21,150 bases of DNA from Synechococcaceae bacterium WB8_1B_136 (GCA_010029175.1 RGNC01000013.1:1-21150), one strand, 5' to 3'. Positions 1 to 7,777 are shown, counted from the stretch's first letter. Notes: generated by a model from the letters alone, not told the origin. Made by a program: numbers and translations.

Positions 1-599
1 CCCTGTTTTCCCTGCTGCTGCGCTTCAACACCGCCCAGCAGGGCCGGGTGCTGCTGGATGGTGCCGATCTGGCGGATCTCAAGGCGGCGGAATTGCGCCG
101 GGCCGTGGCCCTCGTGCCGCAGCAGAGCAATGTGTTCTCCGGCACGGTGGCCGAGGCGATCGCCTTCGGCCGGCCCGCCAGCCTCGAGCAGATCAAGGCG
201 GCGGCCCAACTGGCCAATGCCGATGGCTTCATCGAGGCCATGCCCGGCGGCTACCAGGCAAGGGTGGAGGAGCGGGGCAGCAACTTCTCCGGGGGCCAGC
301 TGCAGCGGCTCGCCATCGCCCGGGCGGTGCTGGGGAATCCCGCGGTGCTGCTGCTGGATGAGGCCACCAGCGCCCTCGATGCCGAATCCGAGCAGGCGGT
401 GCAGCAGGGCCTCGATCAGGCCATGGCGGGCCGCACGGTGCTGGTGATCGCCCACCGGCTCTCCACGGTGCAGGAGGCGGATCTGATCGTGGTGCTGGAG
501 AACGGCTCCATCGTGGACCAGGGCAACCACGATCTGCTGATCAGCCGACCCGGCCGCTACCGCGATCTGTGCGAGCGGCAGCTGATCCGCGGGGCCTAG
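1..599 (+). CDS. ABC transporter (exporter type), C-terminal ATPase part, cut by the window start
   Basis: The reading frame is open from base 3, so the gene starts upstream of the window. What is seen is the last part of an ABC ATPase domain. There is a Q-loop in LVPQQSNVFSGTV, the signature NFSGGQLQRLAIARA, the Walker B stretch AVLLLDEATSALD with its catalytic Glu and D-loop, and the switch histidine in VIAHRLSTV. The Walker A motif would lie just upstream. The order of motifs and the short tail after the H-loop match the end of an MsbA/MdlB-type half-transporter, in which a membrane domain precedes the ATPase on one chain and which exports lipids, peptides or drugs. The substrate cannot be told from this fragment. 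The gene ends with TAG and is followed 36 bases later by a small gene on the same strand. Confidence 0.93.
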   Translation, partial: LFSLLLRFNTAQQGRVLLDGADLADLKAAELRRAVALVPQQSNVFSGTVAEAIAFGRPASLEQIKAAAQLANADGFIEAMPGGYQARVEERGSNFSGGQLQRLAIARAVLGNPAVLLLDEATSALDAESEQAVQQGLDQAMAGRTVLVIAHRLSTVQEADLIVVLENGSIVDQGNHDLLISRPGRYRDLCERQLIRGA

Positions 600-635
600 C
601 CTGGGCTAGCCAGGAGCGCAGGGCAGATTCCGGCC

Positions 636-1016
636 ATGGCAGAGCCGATGCCGCAATGGGACTACCGCGTGGTCCACATCAACGTGGAGAACAACACGCC
701 ACCGGAGCCTCCCGATCCCCAGGCGGCCAGCCAGCGCCTCGGCGGCACCCTCAGCCCCGAATTCATTGCCCGGGAGTTCCCCGGGCAGTACGGCGGCGGC
801 GCTGAAAAGGGCGGGGCCAAGCATCCAGCGGAACAGTTGCAGCTGTTCCTCCAGCAGCTGGGCAAGGAGGGCTGGGAGCTCACCACCACCTCCCAGGTGG
901 GGCCGCTGCTGATGTTTTTCTTCAAACGCCCGCTGCGGCCCGCCCCCAAGCTGCTGGCCAGCCCAACGGAAAGCAAGCCGGCGGCCTCAGAGGAGCACCC
1001 CCCCGAAGCCGATTAA
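636..1016 (+). CDS. Small conserved protein, DUF4177-like
   Basis: This 126-residue protein has no signal peptide or membrane segment. Residues 8-15 (WDYRVVHI) form a likely beta strand. Residues 67-80 (EQLQLFLQQLGKEG) followed by WEL and a hydrophobic strand ending MFFFKR resemble the pattern of DUF4177-type proteins, a Tyr-rich first strand followed by a helix with LGxEGWEL. The middle (residues 19-60) is rich in Pro and Gly, and the tail after residue 100 is Pro/Ala-rich and probably disordered. The ATG sits 36 bases after the ABC gene. The family resemblance is from memory of the motif, and the function is unknown. Confidence 0.82.
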   Translation: MAEPMPQWDYRVVHINVENNTPPEPPDPQAASQRLGGTLSPEFIAREFPGQYGGGAEKGGAKHPAEQLQLFLQQLGKEGWELTTTSQVGPLLMFFFKRPLRPAPKLLASPTESKPAASEEHPPEAD

Positions 1017-1042
1017 TCTGCCGCGGTGCAGACATCAACGCC

Positions 1043-1285
1043 ATGACCGATTCCGCCGAGCAGCAGTCCGCCGGACAACAGCCGCCTGTGCTCACCTTCG
1101 AGGGCCAGCGCTACGACCTCAACGCCCTCCCCGATGACCTGAAGGAGCTGGTGCGCGGCATGCAGGTGGCCGATGCGCAGCTGCGGATGCACGAAGACAC
1201 CCTCAAGGTGCTGGCCATCGGCCGGCAGTCGATGGCGATGCAGCTGAACGAGCGCCTCAAGAGCATCACCCCCCTGGCCGATTGA
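1043..1285 (+). CDS. Small conserved protein, DUF6447-like
   Basis: This is an 80-residue soluble protein starting at ATG 1043, 26 bases after the preceding gene and probably co-transcribed with it. After a Gln/Ser-rich start, residues 17-30 (LTFEGQRYDLNALP) form a short beta segment, followed by one long amphipathic helix (residues 31-75) with many charged residues. This layout, 'LTFDGxxYDLxxL' plus a helix, resembles the small DUF6447-type proteins found in cyanobacteria and other bacteria. The assignment is by pattern only and no function is known to me. It converges with cysK, with only 16 bases between the two stop codons. Confidence 0.82.
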   Translation: MTDSAEQQSAGQQPPVLTFEGQRYDLNALPDDLKELVRGMQVADAQLRMHEDTLKVLAIGRQSMAMQLNERLKSITPLAD

Positions 1286-1301
1286 GGCGGCCGCCCGGGG
1301 C

Positions 1302-2285
1302 CTAGCCGCCGATCGGCAGGCCCCGATCGTTGAACATCCCCTCGAACAGCACCGAGCTCAGGTAGCGCTCTCCTGAATCCGGCAGCACCACCACGATCGT
1401 CTTGCCCGCATAGGCCTCTTCCTGCGCCAGACGCACGGCGGCCACCGTGGCAGCCCCGCAGCTGATGCCGGCCAGGATTCCCTCCTCCTTCATCAGCCGG
1501 CGCGCCATCGTCACCGCCTCCTCATCGCTCACCTGCTCCACCCGGTCCACGAGCGACAGATCCAGATTGCCTGGCACAAACCCTGCCCCGATGCCCTGGA
1601 TCTTGTGGGGCCCGGGTTGCAGCGCCTCGCCGCCCTTAGTCTGACTGATCACCGGGCTGTTCTTCGGTTCCACAGCCACGCTCACCAGGGCCTTCCCCAG
1701 GGTTTGCTTGATGTAGCGGCTCACGCCCGTGATAGTTCCGCCCGTGCCCACTCCCGCCACCAGCACATCCACGGCGCCATCGGTGTCGTTCCAGATTTCA
1801 GGCCCCGTGGTGTCGTGATGGATCTGGGGATTGGCCGGATTCACAAACTGCTGCAGCAGCACGTAGCGATCCGGATCACTGGCGGCAATCTCCTTGGCGC
1901 GGTTCACCGCTCCCGTCATCCCCAGACGGCCCTCGGTGAGCTCCAGCTTGGCGCCATAGGCCGTCAGCAGCTTCCTGCGCTCCAGGCTCATGGTTTCCGG
2001 CATCGTGAGCGTGACGCCGATCCCCTTGCTCGCGGCCACGAAAGCCAAGGCAATCCCGGTGTTGCCGCTTGTGGGTTCAATGATCTCCTTCCCCTCCCCC
2101 AGCAAGCCATCACGCTCCGCGGCGGCGATCATCGCCGCGCCGATCCGGCACTTCACGGAATAGGCAGGGTTGCGCCCCTCGATCTTGGCCAGCACGCGGG
2201 CCTTGGCTCCGGCACTCACCCGGTTCAACTGCACCAGCGGGGTGCGACCGATCGTGAGGCTGTTGTCGCTGTAGATCGCGGCCAT
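1302..2285 (-). CDS. cysK: Cysteine synthase A (O-acetylserine sulfhydrylase)
   Basis: A PLP enzyme of about 327 residues that makes L-cysteine from O-acetylserine and sulfide, the last step of sulfate assimilation in the cytoplasm. The PLP-binding lysine is Lys45 in NPAYSVKCRIGA. The substrate-binding loop PTSGNTGIAL (71-80) and the phosphate-cradling GTGGTITG (180-187) are intact, as is the C-terminal GISCGAA segment. The start at 2285 was chosen because MAAIYSDNSLTIGRTPLV matches the usual CysK N-terminus. In-frame ATG 2321, with a purine-rich AGGGGCTGGG upstream, would add 12 residues. It is transcribed towards two small plus-strand genes and away from the HdeD-like gene. Confidence 0.95.
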   Translation of the reverse strand: MAAIYSDNSLTIGRTPLVQLNRVSAGAKARVLAKIEGRNPAYSVKCRIGAAMIAAAERDGLLGEGKEIIEPTSGNTGIALAFVAASKGIGVTLTMPETMSLERRKLLTAYGAKLELTEGRLGMTGAVNRAKEIAASDPDRYVLLQQFVNPANPQIHHDTTGPEIWNDTDGAVDVLVAGVGTGGTITGVSRYIKQTLGKALVSVAVEPKNSPVISQTKGGEALQPGPHKIQGIGAGFVPGNLDLSLVDRVEQVSDEEAVTMARRLMKEEGILAGISCGAATVAAVRLAQEEAYAGKTIVVVLPDSGERYLSSVLFEGMFNDRGLPIGG

Positions 2286-2411
2286 GGACCAGCTGGGCAG
2301 AGGCTGAATTGCCTGCACCATAAGAACAGCCCAGCCCCCTGTCCCCAAGCCTCAGCAAATTGCCTTGGCCAGCGGCCCTAGGCTGGCGCGCACCAACGTT
2401 TCACCTGCGGC

Positions 2412-2915
2412 ATGAACCCGAACACCCTGCGCTGGATCACCGCAGTGCTGCTGTTCCTGGCGGCTGCCGCCTCCATCGCCCTGCCCTTCCTCTCGGCCAC
2501 GGCCCTCACCCTCAGCATCGGCGTGATCGCCGCCGTGGCGGGTGTGAGCCAACTGCTGCGCATCGGCCAGGCAGAGGGCGGCAATGCCAAGCTGTTCCGC
2601 GCCCTCTCGGGCCTCTTCTACCTGGTGGCGGGCATCTGGGTGGTGGCTTACCCGGTGGAGAGTGAGGTGAGCCTCACGCTGTTCGTGGGTCTGCTGCTGA
2701 TCTTCGAGGGGGTGATGGAACTGGCCGCTGCTGCCGCCAGTCAGGCCGAGGCCCGCGGGCTGGTGCTGGCCGATGGGGTGGTCACGGCGCTGCTGGGCGG
2801 CCTGCTGGTGGCCGAATGGCCCAGCGACAGCCTCTGGGCCGTTGGCACCCTGTTCGGCATCTCCATGTTCTTCAGCGGCATTCGCCTGGTGAGCAGCCCC
2901 AGCCCCGAAAGCTGA
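2412..2915 (+). CDS. HdeD/DUF308-family membrane protein
   Basis: A 167-residue integral membrane protein with six predicted hydrophobic segments (about residues 6-26, 31-50, 60-80, 85-105, 118-134 and 140-158), connected by very short loops. The size, the six segments and motifs such as LGGLLVAEWPSDSLWAVGTLFG and ISMFFSGIRLV are those of the HdeD family (DUF308). In E. coli HdeD supports acid resistance at high cell density. In cyanobacteria the role is not settled. It starts at ATG 2412, with a TAGGCT hexamer 33 bases upstream that could serve as a -10 element. It ends 3 bases before the stop of the convergent gene at 2919. Confidence 0.88.
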   Translation: MNPNTLRWITAVLLFLAAAASIALPFLSATALTLSIGVIAAVAGVSQLLRIGQAEGGNAKLFRALSGLFYLVAGIWVVAYPVESEVSLTLFVGLLLIFEGVMELAAAAASQAEARGLVLADGVVTALLGGLLVAEWPSDSLWAVGTLFGISMFFSGIRLVSSPSPES

Positions 2916-2918
2916 GGT

Positions 2919-3170
2919 TCACTGCAGTTTCACCACATCCACGGGCCCGCCATACACCGCCGTGATCTGCCTGGCGGCGGCAACGGCCCGCTCGTGGGTG
3001 TGGAATGTCCAGGCCGCACGGGGATCGGGCACCCGCTCGATGTGCTCATCGCCGCCGGCGATGGCCAGAAACGCCTCTTCACCGCCCGTCTTCAGGGCAT
3101 AGCGCTCCGGTTGTGCGCCGCCGCCGCAGCTGTGGGCATCAATCCAGGGGCGCCAGAGATTCATTGTCAT
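2919..3170 (-). CDS. Small conserved protein of unknown function
   Basis: This is an 83-residue soluble protein that I do not recognise as a named family. The N-terminus (LWRPWIDAHSCGG) is Trp- and His-rich. The middle reads as a short beta hairpin, EEAFLAIAGGDEHIERV, and residues 52-70 (AWTFHTHERAVAAARQI) look like a strand followed by a helix. The chain ends with VYGGPVDVVKL. Two in-frame ATG codons, 3170 and 3164, are two codons apart and either could be the start. Codons end in G or C almost throughout, which supports it as real coding sequence. It is convergent with the HdeD-like gene. Confidence 0.68.
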   Translation of the reverse strand: MTMNLWRPWIDAHSCGGGAQPERYALKTGGEEAFLAIAGGDEHIERVPDPRAAWTFHTHERAVAAARQITAVYGGPVDVVKLQ

Positions 3171-3269
3171 GGGTCAGCCTCTGCCGGCACATCCGGCCAT
3201 GGTCTTCACCCGGCATAGCCAGCGAAAGCCCATGAGGGAACAGCTATTCACCACCCCCGCGACCAGCCC

Positions 3270-4502
3270 GTGAAGCGGCTGATCGTGGTGGGCGCCGGAC
3301 CTGCAGGGCTGGCCCTGGCGTTGCAGCTGGCCGAGGCCGGACTCCCCGTGACCCTGCTGGAGGCCAGCCACAGCTTCAGCCGCCAGTTCCGCGGTGATGG
3401 CCTGATGCCCTCTGGCCTGGAGGCCCTGGCACGCATGGGCCTGGCCCAACGTGTTGAGGAGCTGCCGCAGCGCCCCATCCACAGCTGGAGCTTCTGGATC
3501 GAGGGGCAGCAGCTGTTCCACGTGAACGAGCCGATGGGAGCCCTGGTGCCCTGCCGGCTGGTGGCACAACAGGCCCTGCTGGAGGCCATGCTGCAGCGGG
3601 CCCTGCGCCAACCGAGCTTCCGCTGGCAGGCCGGAACACCCGTGCAGGAGCTGCTGCTGCGCAACCAGCGGGTGGTGGGCGTGGCACTGGCGGATGGCCG
3701 CCGGCTGGAGGCGGCCCTGGTGGTGGGCTGTGACGGACGCCGCTCACGGTTGCGCGAGCAGGCCGGCCTGGCCCTGCAAACCGAGGCAGCCGAGCTGGAT
3801 CTGCTCTGGTTCCAGCTGCCCGCACCCCCACGGATGCTGGAGCACAACAGCTTCATGACCCTGGTGGCCGGTGGCTCCATCGCCAGCGCCTTCGTGGGTC
3901 CCAGCGGCGCCCTGCAGCTGGGCTGGGTGCTGCAGCCGGGGCAGTCCGCCCCGGCTGCCGGCAGCGCATGGGCCGAGGCGTTCGCTGCCCTGGCACCGGG
4001 ATGGCTCGCCGATCACCTCAGAGCCCATGCCACGCAGTTGCAGGGCCCCCAGCGGCTGGGGGTTCAGGTGGGCCTGGCGCCGCGCTGGCAGCGGCCGGGA
4101 CTGCTGCTGCTGGGGGATGCAGCCCACCCGATGAGTCCGGTGCGGGCCCAGGGGATCAACATGGCCCTGCGCGACAGCCTGGTGGCCGCAGAGCTGCTGA
4201 TCCGCGCAGCCCGATCATCGTCCGATGGGCAGCGACTCTGCCAGGCCCTCGATCAGGCCTGCCGGGCCATTGAAGCCCGGCGCAAACCGGAAGTGCGGGC
4301 CATGCAACGGCTGCAGCGACAGGAGGCCCGCCAGGGCCACTGGCTGAGCCACACAGCCCTATTGCGCCAGGGCCTGGTGCAGTGCAGGCCGCTGGCCGGC
4401 CCCCTGGTTCGGCGCCTCTGGATGGCCAGGCAGCGGCCCCTGCGGGAGGGACTGGCCGATGGTCTCCCTCCCGCACGCCTGGCCTTCACGCCGCCCACCT
4501 GA
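3270..4502 (+). CDS. FAD-dependent monooxygenase (UbiH / p-hydroxybenzoate hydroxylase fold)
   Basis: A 410-residue group A flavoprotein monooxygenase. The N-terminal Rossmann motif GAGPAG (8-13) ends with Glu31, which binds ribose. The second FAD/NADPH motif GCDGRRSRLR (153-162) and the third, GDAAHPMSPVRAQGINMALRD (282-302), are all present. Such enzymes hydroxylate aromatic or quinone-like substrates using NAD(P)H and O2; the substrate here is not identifiable. The start is GTG 3270, since the Rossmann strand MKRLIVVGAG begins immediately and no in-frame upstream ATG exists. The C-terminal region (from about 320) is Arg/Gln-rich and helical. It appears to be a single-gene transcript facing the minus-strand RHH genes. 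Confidence 0.88.
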   Translation: MKRLIVVGAGPAGLALALQLAEAGLPVTLLEASHSFSRQFRGDGLMPSGLEALARMGLAQRVEELPQRPIHSWSFWIEGQQLFHVNEPMGALVPCRLVAQQALLEAMLQRALRQPSFRWQAGTPVQELLLRNQRVVGVALADGRRLEAALVVGCDGRRSRLREQAGLALQTEAAELDLLWFQLPAPPRMLEHNSFMTLVAGGSIASAFVGPSGALQLGWVLQPGQSAPAAGSAWAEAFAALAPGWLADHLRAHATQLQGPQRLGVQVGLAPRWQRPGLLLLGDAAHPMSPVRAQGINMALRDSLVAAELLIRAARSSSDGQRLCQALDQACRAIEARRKPEVRAMQRLQRQEARQGHWLSHTALLRQGLVQCRPLAGPLVRRLWMARQRPLREGLADGLPPARLAFTPPT

Positions 4503-4505
4503 GGG

Positions 4506-4709
4506 CTACGGCCCCTGCTGCTGGAGGGCGCGATCCAGCAGCTCCACCAGCAGCTCATTGAGGCAGCGCCCCGATTGCTCGGCGGAGCGCTGCAGCCGAT
4601 CCAGCACCTCCTCGGGCAGCTCAAGCTGAAGGCGTTGAGGCAACTGATCCTCCCGCAAGCGAAACAGATCTGCCGAGCCAGGCGTTGATTCTTCGTTAAC
4701 AGGCATCAT
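4506..4709 (-). CDS. Arc/CopG-like ribbon-helix-helix protein
   Basis: A 67-residue protein. After a disordered start, residues 26-64 give a ribbon-helix-helix layout: a short strand (LPQRLQLEL), a helix starting PEEVLDRLQRSAEQSG, and a second helix (CLNELLVELLDRALQQQ). RHH proteins bind DNA as dimers through the strand, and small ones are often antitoxins or plasmid regulators. No toxin gene lies next to it. It follows the second RHH gene on the same strand with about a 23-base gap, so the two may be one transcript. An alternative start is the second ATG, one codon in (4706). Confidence 0.72.
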   Translation of the reverse strand: MMPVNEESTPGSADLFRLREDQLPQRLQLELPEEVLDRLQRSAEQSGRCLNELLVELLDRALQQQGP

Positions 4710-4732
4710 TCACACTTCCGCCAGCAGATTGC

Positions 4733-4897
4733 CTAGGGCTTAGTGCTGGTGACATCAAGATCATAGGCACCCTTTTGGCGTAGATAGACACGAACGGCCT
4801 CGATCAACACCGTGCCCAGATTCTTGTTCTCGAGCAGTCCCAGCAACTTCAAGGCCCTATGGTCTTCATCGTTCACAGCAATCGTGATTCGGGGCAT
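4733..4897 (-). CDS. Second ribbon-helix-helix protein (CopG-like), in an AT-richer patch
   Basis: A 54-residue protein starting at ATG 4897. The first residues MPRITIAVNDEDHRALKLL form the DNA-binding strand and first helix of a ribbon-helix-helix fold, and LGTVLIEAVRVYLRQKG forms the second helix. The frame stays open upstream to 5005, but those 36 codons do not look like protein and would put extra sequence before the DNA-binding strand, so the short form is preferred. Codon use here is clearly less G/C-ending than in the neighbours (for example ATT, CTA, AAC, AAG), which suggests later acquisition. It could be an orphan antitoxin or a plasmid-derived regulator. Confidence 0.65.
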   Translation of the reverse strand: MPRITIAVNDEDHRALKLLGLLENKNLGTVLIEAVRVYLRQKGAYDLDVTSTKP

Positions 4898-5022
4898 TCG
4901 CCAATCGGCCACTAGGCAATGATCGTAGCGAGGGAAAGAACATCTAACCTCGACGACTGGCCGTGCAGCGATGCACTCATGCAGGAGGGCATAAAAACAT
5001 ATCAATGGTCAAGAAACATCGC

Positions 5023-5052
5023 AAAAAAGCACCGGCCGAAGCCGGTGCTTTC
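5023..5052 (-). terminator. Rho-independent terminator of the glutamine synthetase gene
   Basis: Read on the minus strand, this is a perfect hairpin with arms AGCACCGGC and GCCGGTGCT around the stable tetraloop TTCG, followed at once by a run of T. It begins about 26 bases after the stop codon of the glutamine synthetase at 5078. On the plus strand the hairpin is followed only by TTCGC, so it is mainly a minus-strand terminator. Confidence 0.9.
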
Positions 5053-5077
5053 GCTATGCAGGGGAAGGGTGGGGTGC

Positions 5078-7246
5078 TCAGCGCACGAACAGCATTTCCT
5101 GGTAGGTGGGCAGGGGCCAGGCGGTGTCGTCCACCAGGGCCTCCAGCCCATCCACCGCGGCCCGCAGCTCGCCCATGCGCTGCATCAACTGATCGGCGCA
5201 ATGGCGCATGTGGGCTTCGGCACCGTGGGGCGCTGAGGCCAGAGCCTGTTCCAGGGCCGCGGCACGATCCAGCAGCTGCTGGTTGAGCTCAGCGATCTGC
5301 TGGGCCAGCGCCCGGGAGGGGGAAAGGCCGATCGATTCCTGCTCCTGAAGGGCGCCAGCCAATTCGCCGAGATAGGCGGTGGCGGCGGGATACACCTGGG
5401 TGCGGGCCATGCGCAGGGCAAGCTTGGCCTCCACCTCGATGGCAAGGCAGTACTGCTCGGCGTACACCTCAAAGCGACTCTCCAGTTCCACGGGGCTGAG
5501 CACGCTGTGACGGGCAAACAGGTCGCGCACCTCCGGGCGCTTCAGCACCGGCAGGGCATCCGCACTGCTGCGCAGGTTCTCCAGCCCCCGCTGGCTCACC
5601 GCCAGCTCGTGCCACTCACTGGAGTAGCCATCTCCACCGAAGATCACGGCGCCATGCTCCTGGGTGATCTGCTGCAACACGCCAAAGGCCGCCTGCTCGA
5701 TCGTCTCCCGCTGGGCGAGCCTTGCCTCCAGCTGGTCGGCGATCCACCCGAGGGAATCGGCCAGGATCGTGTTCAGCGCCACCAGGGGGCCGGCCACCGA
5801 CTGGCCGGAGCCCACGGCGCGAAATTCAAAGCGGTTGCCGGTGAAGGCGAAGGGGGAAGTGCGGTTGCGATCCCCCGGATCCTTGGCGAATTCGGGCAGG
5901 CTGTCGACCCCGAGTTGCATCACACCGCCACTGGCCGAACCCTTCAGTTCGCCGGCCTTGATCTGGCTGAACACATCCTCCAGCTGACTGCCGAGGTACA
6001 CGGAGATGATCGCGGGCGGAGCCTCATTGGCACCCAGGCGGTGATCGTTGCCGGCGGTGGCCACCACGGAGCGCAGCAGGGGGCCGTACTGGTGCACGCC
6101 GCGAATCACCCCGCCACAGAACAGCAGGAACTGCATGTTGTCGTGGGGGGTCTTGCCGGGATCCAGCAGGTTGCCCTGGGTGCTGTTGCCGATCGACCAG
6201 TTCACATGCTTGCCGCTGCCGTTCACACCGGCGAAGGGCTTTTCATGCAGCAGACAGGTGAACCCATGGCGCTTGGCCGTGCTCTTGAGCACGGTCATGG
6301 TGAGTTGCTGGTGGTCGGTGGCCACGTTGGCCGCCTCGTACACCGGCGCGATCTCGAACTGGCCAGGGGCCACCTCGTTGTGGCGGGTCTTGGCCGGCAC
6401 CCCCAGGCGATAGAGCTGATCCTCCACGTCCTGCATGAACACCTGCACCCGCTCGGGGATGGCGCCGAAGTAGTGGTCGTCGAACTGCTGCCCCTTGGCC
6501 GGGGGAGCCCCGAACAGTGTGCGGCCGGCCAGCTGCAGATCGGGACGCAGGGCCAGAAAGGCGTTGTCCACCAGGAAATACTCCTGCTCGGCGCCGCAGC
6601 TGGAATTCACCGGCGCCACCTCCTTGTTGCCGAGCAGCTTGAGCAACCGCTGGGCCTGGGCGTTCACCGCGGCATTGGAGCGCAGCAGAGGGGTCTTCTT
6701 GTCGAGGGCCTCACCGGTCCAGCTCACGAACACGGTGGGGATGCAGAGGGTCACCCCGTTGGGGGTGCGCATCAGGTAGGCCGGACTGGTGACATCCCAG
6801 GCGGTGTAACCGCGGGCTTCAAAGGTGGAGCGGATGCCGCCGTTGGGGAAGGAGGAGCCATCGGGCTCGCCCTGCACCAGCAGCCTGCCGGTGAATTCGG
6901 TGATCGCCGTGCCATCGCGCTTGGGCACGATGAAGCCGTCGTGCTTCTCGGCGGTGAGATTGGTGAGGGGATAGAAGACGTGGGCGTAGTACAGGGCGCC
7001 CCGTCCCGTTGCCCACTCCTTCATGGCGTTGGCGACGGCGTCCGCCACCGAGGCATCGAGCTTGCCCCCCTCGCGGATGGTCGTCTGGATCGACTTGAAC
7101 ACGCTGCGGGGCAGCGCCTCCTTCATCTTGTCGAGGGTGAAGACATCACTGGCCCAGATCTCAGCCAGGGAGGGGGCGGGCTGAACCGCGGCCGGCTTGC
7201 GGCGCTGGATGGTCTGCAGGGCTGCGAAACGCTCGGCGCTGGGCAT
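5078..7246 (-). CDS. glnN: Glutamine synthetase type III (GSIII)
   Basis: A 722-residue enzyme, the length of the GSIII family and far longer than GlnA (about 470). It joins ammonium to glutamate with ATP. Visible signatures are CGAEQEYFLVD (217-227) with its metal-binding Glu, NEVAPGQFE (290-298), and HEKPFAGVNGSGKHVNWS (334-351), the ATP/glutamate-binding region characteristic of type III. The GSIII N-terminal extension (MPSAERFAALQTIQRRKPAA) is present and complete. In cyanobacteria glnN is typically induced during nitrogen starvation through NtcA, and a perfect NtcA-type box lies upstream at 7303-7316. A strong terminator follows, so it is a monocistronic unit. Confidence 0.97.
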   Translation of the reverse strand: MPSAERFAALQTIQRRKPAAVQPAPSLAEIWASDVFTLDKMKEALPRSVFKSIQTTIREGGKLDASVADAVANAMKEWATGRGALYYAHVFYPLTNLTAEKHDGFIVPKRDGTAITEFTGRLLVQGEPDGSSFPNGGIRSTFEARGYTAWDVTSPAYLMRTPNGVTLCIPTVFVSWTGEALDKKTPLLRSNAAVNAQAQRLLKLLGNKEVAPVNSSCGAEQEYFLVDNAFLALRPDLQLAGRTLFGAPPAKGQQFDDHYFGAIPERVQVFMQDVEDQLYRLGVPAKTRHNEVAPGQFEIAPVYEAANVATDHQQLTMTVLKSTAKRHGFTCLLHEKPFAGVNGSGKHVNWSIGNSTQGNLLDPGKTPHDNMQFLLFCGGVIRGVHQYGPLLRSVVATAGNDHRLGANEAPPAIISVYLGSQLEDVFSQIKAGELKGSASGGVMQLGVDSLPEFAKDPGDRNRTSPFAFTGNRFEFRAVGSGQSVAGPLVALNTILADSLGWIADQLEARLAQRETIEQAAFGVLQQITQEHGAVIFGGDGYSSEWHELAVSQRGLENLRSSADALPVLKRPEVRDLFARHSVLSPVELESRFEVYAEQYCLAIEVEAKLALRMARTQVYPAATAYLGELAGALQEQESIGLSPSRALAQQIAELNQQLLDRAAALEQALASAPHGAEAHMRHCADQLMQRMGELRAAVDGLEALVDDTAWPLPTYQEMLFVR

Positions 7247-7274
7247 GGCCTACCAGTTGGTATCACTGGGGAAC

Positions 7275-7316
7275 ATGCAAGGCGGCAGCGAAGCGCTTTT
7301 TAGTATCGGCCGATAC
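7275..7316 (-). promoter_or_regulatory. NtcA-activated promoter of glnN
   Basis: GTATCGGCCGATAC at 7303-7316 is a perfect 14-base palindrome matching GTA-N8-TAC, the NtcA consensus. Read on the minus strand, exactly 22 bases separate it from TTGCAT (7280-7275), a weak -10 hexamer. This is the spacing of class II NtcA-activated promoters, in which the box replaces the -35. The implied transcript start is near 7268, about 22 bases before the ATG of the glutamine synthetase. The box is read from the sequence; the NtcA dependence is inference from the known consensus. Confidence 0.85.
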
Positions 7317-7365
7317 AGTTTTACGGGTTGATGGCCTGGCTTGTGGGGCTGAAGCCTGCGCCGGC

Positions 7366-7761
7366 TCAGATCCGATAGCTGCGGGGCTGCCGGGGCAGGC
7401 ACCAGTAGATCAGGGCCAGCATCAGCGCCAACCACAGCAGCCCCAGCAGCGGCCCCGTCACGGCACGCCCCACCGGCACGAGCACCAGCCACACGATGCC
7501 GTAGCTCAGGCTCACCGCCAGCCCCAGGGACAGGGCCACAATCGCCACCACCCGTCCCCAACCACGGCCGGCCAGCAGCGCCAGGGCGGCCACCAGGCCA
7601 AGAACCACGGCCGGCAGCACCGCCGCGAGCCCCACCACAAAGGTGGCAGCCGCCAGGGGGCCATCACTGAAGATCCAGGCCACCAGGGCCGGCAAGGCCA
7701 CCGCATTGGCGAGCAGGCCGAGGATGGCCAGGCTGCGGTCCAGGCGGGGAGTTGGGCTCAT
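7366..7761 (-). CDS. Small integral membrane protein, unknown function
   Basis: A 131-residue protein from ATG 7761 with four hydrophobic segments at about residues 8-28 (SLAILGLLANAVALPALVAW), 33-62, 66-88 and 96-118. It ends in a short Arg-rich cytoplasmic tail (PRQPRSYRI). No charged residue lies in the membrane segments, and I recognise no family. The frame is open to 7803, but that extension lies inside the preceding gene and is not protein-like. It starts 16 bases after the stop of the minus-strand gene at 7778, suggesting a two-gene transcript. It ends 49 bases upstream of the NtcA box of glnN, so glnN has its own promoter. Confidence 0.72.
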   Translation of the reverse strand: MSPTPRLDRSLAILGLLANAVALPALVAWIFSDGPLAAATFVVGLAAVLPAVVLGLVAALALLAGRGWGRVVAIVALSLGLAVSLSYGIVWLVLVPVGRAVTGPLLGLLWLALMLALIYWCLPRQPRSYRI

Positions 7762-7777
7762 GGGCCAGGGGTGTGCG

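Noticed and set aside
156..163. HIP1-type octamer GCGATCGC, seen here and at 19537-19544 (inside GGCGATCGCC) and 19883
   Set aside because: Three copies in 21 kb of GC-rich DNA are only slightly above chance, so it is not strong evidence by itself for a cyanobacterium or for a repeat system.
4898..5077. Possible small RNA or tRNA in the AT-richer gap before the glutamine synthetase terminator
   Set aside because: Apart from the terminator hairpin I could find no cloverleaf, promoter pair or other stable fold; nothing to support an RNA gene.
7251..7262. TAC-N6-GTA next to the glutamine synthetase start as a second NtcA box
   Set aside because: The half-sites are in the opposite order to GTA-N8-TAC and the sequence overlaps the ribosome binding region.
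5507..7303. 598-residue open frame on the plus strand opposite glutamine synthetase
   Set aside because: It is antisense to a clearly recognised GSIII gene and its His/Gly/Leu-rich translation has no domain; long antisense frames are common in GC-rich DNA.
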